The position numbers were made by a program, and so were the translations under genes. This document shows, one piece after another, positions 9,709-12,650 of a stretch of 12,650 nt of DNA (position 1 is its first letter; each line of letters starts with the position of its first letter). The notes under the pieces were generated by a model that was not told the origin of the DNA, did no database searches, and saw only the letters and a list, made by a program, of their open reading frames with translations. Location of the stretch: the NCBI GenBank assembly GCA_000151295.1, contig GG745372.1, forward strand, positions 185,500 through 198,149, in the 5' to 3' direction. This DNA comes from Allomyces macrogynus ATCC 38327. Its lineage: Eukaryota > Blastocladiomycota > Blastocladiomycetes > Blastocladiales > Blastocladiaceae.

Positions 9709-9780
9709 AGCGTCTTGGCGAAGAGGAAACGCGCAGGGCTCATAACCCTGAGACCGTAGGATCGAAACCTACAGACGCAA
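9709..9780 (+). tRNA. initiator tRNA-Met (anticodon CAT)
   Basis: The 72-nt sequence folds as a cloverleaf: acceptor strand 9709-9715 with 9773-9779, D arm 9718-9732, anticodon arm 9734-9750 with CAT at 9741-9743, and T arm 9756-9772. Three features mark it as a eukaryotic initiator: three G:C pairs above the anticodon loop (GGG/CCC), the loop CTCATAA, and the T loop ATCGAAA with A in place of the usual first T. It would deliver the first methionine during translation initiation. Internal promoter boxes are present (A box TGGCGAAGAGG, B box GGATCGAAACC). CCA is not encoded. Oddities: positions 1 and 72 are A and A, where initiators normally have A:U, and the D stem has an A:A mismatch at 13:22. 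The first T run (T6, 9841-9846) is about 60 nt downstream. It may be a functional variant or a recent pseudogene. Confidence 0.8.
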
Positions 9781-10237
9781 TGTTCGTTAATCTCGCCACT
9801 TATCTCTCTCTGGTGCAATGCAACGAAACATACGCCTTCATTTTTTCCTGTTTGTTTGCACGTCCAACAATAGATCGCTCTTTTGCGTGGTTGAGCGCCA
9901 AGGCAGCTTCCCAGAGCTTCCTGGTTTGCCTTCACCAGCTGCCTGATGCTGTCTCGTCCATTGTCTCCGCTTTGTCGCAGAGCAAAACAGATTCGAAGAA
10001 GACAAAAGGTGGAGGCGTTCACGATTTCCCCGAAGTCGCAGGATCGAAACTTGTGGGCGCCAAAGACTTCGGCGCGTTTTTACGGTGTTAAACGCGAAGT
10101 TTCCCGCCGAGAAGGCTGTCCCTCGATGTTATTGCCAAAACCATCTCGGACTGTGGTTTCGTCAGACAGCCAGTCCAATTAATTTCCAGTCCAAGTCCCA
10201 CGACCAGTCGCAGCTGTCAGCAGCATCAGCATCCGCC
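9781..10237. other. intergenic region between the tRNA and Dabb genes
   Basis: No protein gene is supported here. It has moderate CpG density, a T6 run at 9841-9846 that could stop RNA polymerase III, and the tRNA-like hairpin described separately. The 150 bp before 10238 presumably hold the Dabb promoter and 5' UTR. I see no clear TATA box. Confidence 0.5.
10028..10081 (+). other. tRNA-3'-half-like hairpin followed by T5 (possible Pol III relic or ncRNA end)
   Basis: Positions 10028-10060 align without gaps to initiator-tRNA positions 9746-9778, with 24 of 33 bases identical and all nine differences transitions. The 11-base core AGGATCGAAAC (B box and T loop) is unchanged and can still form a T-arm-like stem. 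Around it, CCGAAGTC (10030-10037) and GACTTCGG (10065-10072) are perfect inverted repeats enclosing this T arm, and TTTTT follows at 10077-10081. No matching 5' half or A box was found upstream. It may be a truncated tRNA copy, the 3' end of an unknown Pol III transcript, or chance similarity around a B box. Confidence 0.4.
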
Positions 10238-10793
10238 ATGCCCGTCCGCCACATTGTTCTCTTCAAGCTCAAGGAAGATGGTCCGTCGAGCCCACACAAA
10301 CATGCTGCGACGCGTCGGCCCGTACCGCGCACCTTCCAACATCTCCACCCACACCCGGCTGGACCGACGCGTTCCCATCCCATTCAATAGCGTCGCCCGA
10401 TGCGATTGCGCACATGAAGGCCGAGCTTCTCGCGCTCAAGGACCGGCTGCCGCACCTGGTCGTCAGCGCGACGGTCAACGAGTCGTTTACCACGCGGCAC
10501 AAGGGGTTCAGCGTCGGTACGTCCGTCCACGACGACACCCGCATGCGTTCGTTGGCGAAGGCTGACGAGCTTGCTGGTGGGTGGACAGTGCTCGACTCGG
10601 TGCTCGTGTCGCGCGAGGCACTCGCCGAGTACAGTCCTCATCCGATTCACCAGGACGGTATGTTCTGCAGGTTTGGCTGCGCGCGATGGGGGGCGAGCGG
10701 AAATCCTGATGTGGTCTATTGTGTTTTGTAGTCGTGCAGAACGCGATCAAGCCGATTCTCGACGACATTATGGCCGTCGACTACGACTGCTGA
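10238..10793 (+). CDS. stress-responsive A/B-barrel (Dabb) domain protein
   Basis: Four exons (10238-10280, 10391-10516, 10589-10657, 10732-10793) join to 300 nt, giving 99 residues and a TGA stop. This is the normal length for a single Dabb domain, a small dimeric ferredoxin-like barrel. The N-terminus MPVRHIVLFKLKE is the family's opening strand with its conserved His (His5). Later come the middle helix (AIAHMKAELLALKDRL), a GFSVVLDS strand, the signature YSPHPIHQD (His74, His77) and the closing IKPILDDIMAVDY helix and strand. Introns are 110, 72 and 74 nt, all GT-AG; introns 2 and 3 contain CTGAC and CTGAT branch-like motifs. The start is set by the conserved N-terminus (context GCCATGC). 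Intron 2 keeps the frame if retained; intron 3 supplies a stop through its own TAG acceptor. Molecular function is generally unknown for the family; some relatives bind or cyclise small hydrophobic compounds. It is probably cytosolic, with no signal peptide or membrane segment. Confidence 0.9.
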
Positions 10794-10954
10794 CGTGCGC
10801 CGTGCACGAGATTGGCGACGACGAGTGTGGGTTGGCTCCGACGTTCGTCTCGCTTCACGACGCGACCAACACGACGAATTCAACCAGCAAATATACCTAT
10901 AGTTTCTTGCAATTACTCCTCGCGCCCCCTCCCTCCTCTCAAACCGGAGCGCCC
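10794..10954. other. convergent intergenic region (two 3' ends)
   Basis: 161 bp separate the Dabb stop from the P-protein stop, so both 3' UTRs must terminate or overlap here. An AT-rich patch (CAAATATACCTATAG, near 10888) may serve polyadenylation. No exact AATAAA was seen on the plus strand. Confidence 0.5.
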
Positions 10955-12394
10955 CTACGCCGTCGGTGTCGGCGTCGGCACCTTCGGGTAACTCCCGAGC
11001 ACCTTCACATCCAAGCAACTCGCCGTCAACCCTTCCACCGCCCGTACCACCTTTGCGTCAACTCTGTGCCCCTCGAGCTCCACAAACCAGACATAATGCC
11101 ATAAGCCCGCACGCGCATTGCGCAGCCGGTCGGGCCGCGAATCGATCCGGGTCAGATTGATTCCGCAGTCCTTGAACACTTTCAGCGCGTCGCACAATGC
11201 GCCCGGCGCGCGGTGGTCGACCGTGAAGCACAGCAAAGTTGCGTCGTTGCCCGAGGGAGTCGCGTCGCCCTGGCCACGCGCGATGACGACGAACCGGGTC
11301 GTGTTGCCCGCAGCGTCCTCGACGCGCGATTGGACGGTGGAGAGGCCGTAGAGCGGGCGCACACGGCGTTGCAGATGGCCGCCGCGTACGGTTCCTTGGC
11401 GGCGAGTTCGGCGGCGTGCGCGGTCGAGGCCACGTTGATGCGCGCGGCGTCGGGGCTAATGTTGGGTGGAGAAGTGAGACACGGATCCGAGAGTCAAAAA
11501 ATGTAAGACCAAAGAGCGAGCGTACAGGTGCGTGTCGAGAAACTTCTGGCACTGGCCAAACGCCTCTGGGTGCGAATAAACTCGGCGGATTGTATGCAGC
11601 GTGGAATTCGACATCAGGTGGTGATGAATCGGCAAATAACTCTCCGCCCTGATCTGCAGCGTCGTCGTCATGAACCGGTCGAGCGACTGGGCCACCGACC
11701 CAAACGTCGAGTTTTCCAGCGGGACCAGGCCGTAGGTCGCGCGCCCTTGCTCGACGGCCGTGAACACCTCGGCAATCGTCGAAATCGGCACGAACAGCAC
11801 CGAGTCGCCGAACCGGTCGAGCGCCGCCTGGTGCGTGTGCGTTCCCGCGGGGCCCAGAAAGGCGACCGCCACTTGTTGCTGCAGGGAGATGGACGCCGAC
11901 ATGATCTCGCGGTAGATGGCGACGACGGCCTCGTGCGCGAGCGGGCCGTGGTTGAGCCGGACCACTTTTTCAAAGACTTCGCGCTCGCGGCGTGGCACGT
12001 AGACGTCGGACGAGGACGCCGACGGGGCCGAGGGGGCGGTGCCAGAGGATTCGGATGCGAGCTGCTTGACTTTGCCGACTTGCACGGAGATGGTCGCGCG
12101 CTGGTTGAGTAAGTGCACGAGCTGCGCGTCGACCGAGTCGATTTTCTTGCGCAGGTCGGCCAGGTCGGACGTGAGCGGGGCGGCAGAGGACGATGCGTTG
12201 GCGTCGGCGTCGGGCGCGGGCGGCGCGTCGGTGGCCATGGGCTGGTCGTGGTGGTCCATGATTCCGGCGACGGCGGTACTTGGTGGTTGCGGTTGGCCGG
12301 CGGGAGGAGCAGCAGCGGTTCTTGCGGAAGCGGTCGGCGTCGCGGCAATGCCCGGTGGCGTGAAGGGCCGGTCGCGGTGCCGGCGGTCATCCAT
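10955..12394 (-). CDS. pheA: bifunctional chorismate mutase-prephenate dehydratase with ACT domain (P-protein), apparent one-base frameshift
   Basis: Two exons (12394-11526, 11455-10955) flank a 70-nt GT-AG intron. Allowing for one missing base near 11352-11358, they encode 456 residues ending in TAG. The start ATG at 12394 has a strong context (GCCATGG), and no in-frame ATG lies upstream before a stop. Residues 1-75 are a low-complexity Pro/Ala extension. Residues 76-174 are an AroQ-type chorismate mutase; counterparts of the E. coli active-site residues are Arg82, Arg99, Lys110, Arg136, Glu137, Ser168 and Gln172. Residues 175-350 are prephenate dehydratase (FLGPAGTHTH, PLENSTFGSV, SHPEAFGQCQKFL, NTTRF). 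Residues 362-448 are an ACT domain with GALC and DSRP, matching the phenylalanine-binding GAL and ESRP motifs. The enzyme would turn chorismate into prephenate and then phenylpyruvate, with feedback inhibition by phenylalanine. Known fungi usually have two separate enzymes. The frameshift falls between AAICNAVCA and LYGLSTVQ; it is either an error or a disabling mutation. Confidence 0.88.
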
Positions 12395-12650
12395 GGCGTC
12401 AAGTGTGCAGCGTGATCGTCGTCGTCGTGCCGGTCGTTGGTCGTGATCGTGGTTGTGCGTGGTGTTCTGCGGGCCAGTTTGCGATGCGCGACTCTTCACG
12501 ACTCACGGCACGCGACCGCGAGGCAAATCTGCACATCAGCGCACAAATGAGCGCGAATCACACGATGTCACCGCTATTTTGCACCGTATTTCGCGACACG
12601 GTCACGTGTCGACGCAACGTTCCCGCGTGGCAGGAAGGGCACAGCCTGGG

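Noticed and set aside
12395..12499. N-terminal extension of the P-protein to a GTG at 12499
   Set aside because: Nuclear genes start at ATG; there is none in frame between the upstream stop and 12394, which has a strong start context.
12499..12505. Gcn4-like site (CGACTCA) upstream of the P-protein gene
   Set aside because: One mismatch from TGACTCA and a single occurrence; too weak to call a regulatory site.
12603..12608. CACGTG E-box about 210 bp upstream of the P-protein start
   Set aside because: An exact hexamer, but expected by chance at this GC content and without supporting context.

Overview
The window looks like a GC-rich eukaryotic nuclear genome. My best guess, by inference only, is an early-diverging (zoosporic) fungus. 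The evidence is short GT-AG introns of 70-110 nt, some with CTGAC/CTGAT branch-site-like motifs, a eukaryotic initiator tRNA-Met gene, and a large non-LTR retrotransposon of the APE-RT-RNase H (I/Tad-like) kind. Two unlike regions meet near position 9,535. To the left, DNA is strongly CpG-poor and rich in TG/CA (7 CpG in 2101-2700 by hand count). To the right, DNA is very CpG-rich (63 CpG in 11101-11460).

Positions 1 to about 7,570 hold a decayed LINE read on the minus strand. Its 3' part lies at the left: a degenerate tandem repeat (166-425) and a frameshifted C-terminal remnant of ORF2. ORF2 (5871 to 1456) carries an apurinic-type endonuclease, a reverse transcriptase with a good FMDD box, and an RNase H. 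All of this is in one frame, interrupted by four nonsense codons but no frameshift. ORF1 (7519 to 5864) has a CCHC zinc knuckle and a Pro/Ala-rich C-terminal half, split by one in-frame TGA. The ORF1 stop and the ORF2 start overlap in ATGCATGA. Many of the visible lesions are transitions at former CpG sites, which suggests decay through methylation and deamination (or a RIP-like process).

Positions 7,571-9,630 are CpG-poor DNA that I cannot assign. They include a pair of 65-bp direct repeats 150 bp apart, and an unrecognised minus-strand ORF (9630 leftward, probably spliced or frameshifted) that starts in a short CpG-rich segment.

Positions 9,677-12,650 are the host side. They hold a 14-G run, an initiator tRNA-Met gene, a tRNA-3'-half-like hairpin followed by T5, a four-exon gene for a 99-residue Dabb (stress-responsive alpha/beta-barrel) protein on the plus strand, and, convergent to it, a two-exon gene on the minus strand for a bifunctional chorismate mutase-prephenate dehydratase with an ACT domain (P-protein, phenylalanine biosynthesis). 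As given, that gene carries an apparent one-base deletion. The host genes share no obvious pathway. The main biological themes are the decayed retroelement stopping next to a tRNA/CpG-rich boundary and the bacterial-style domain fusion in an intron-containing gene.
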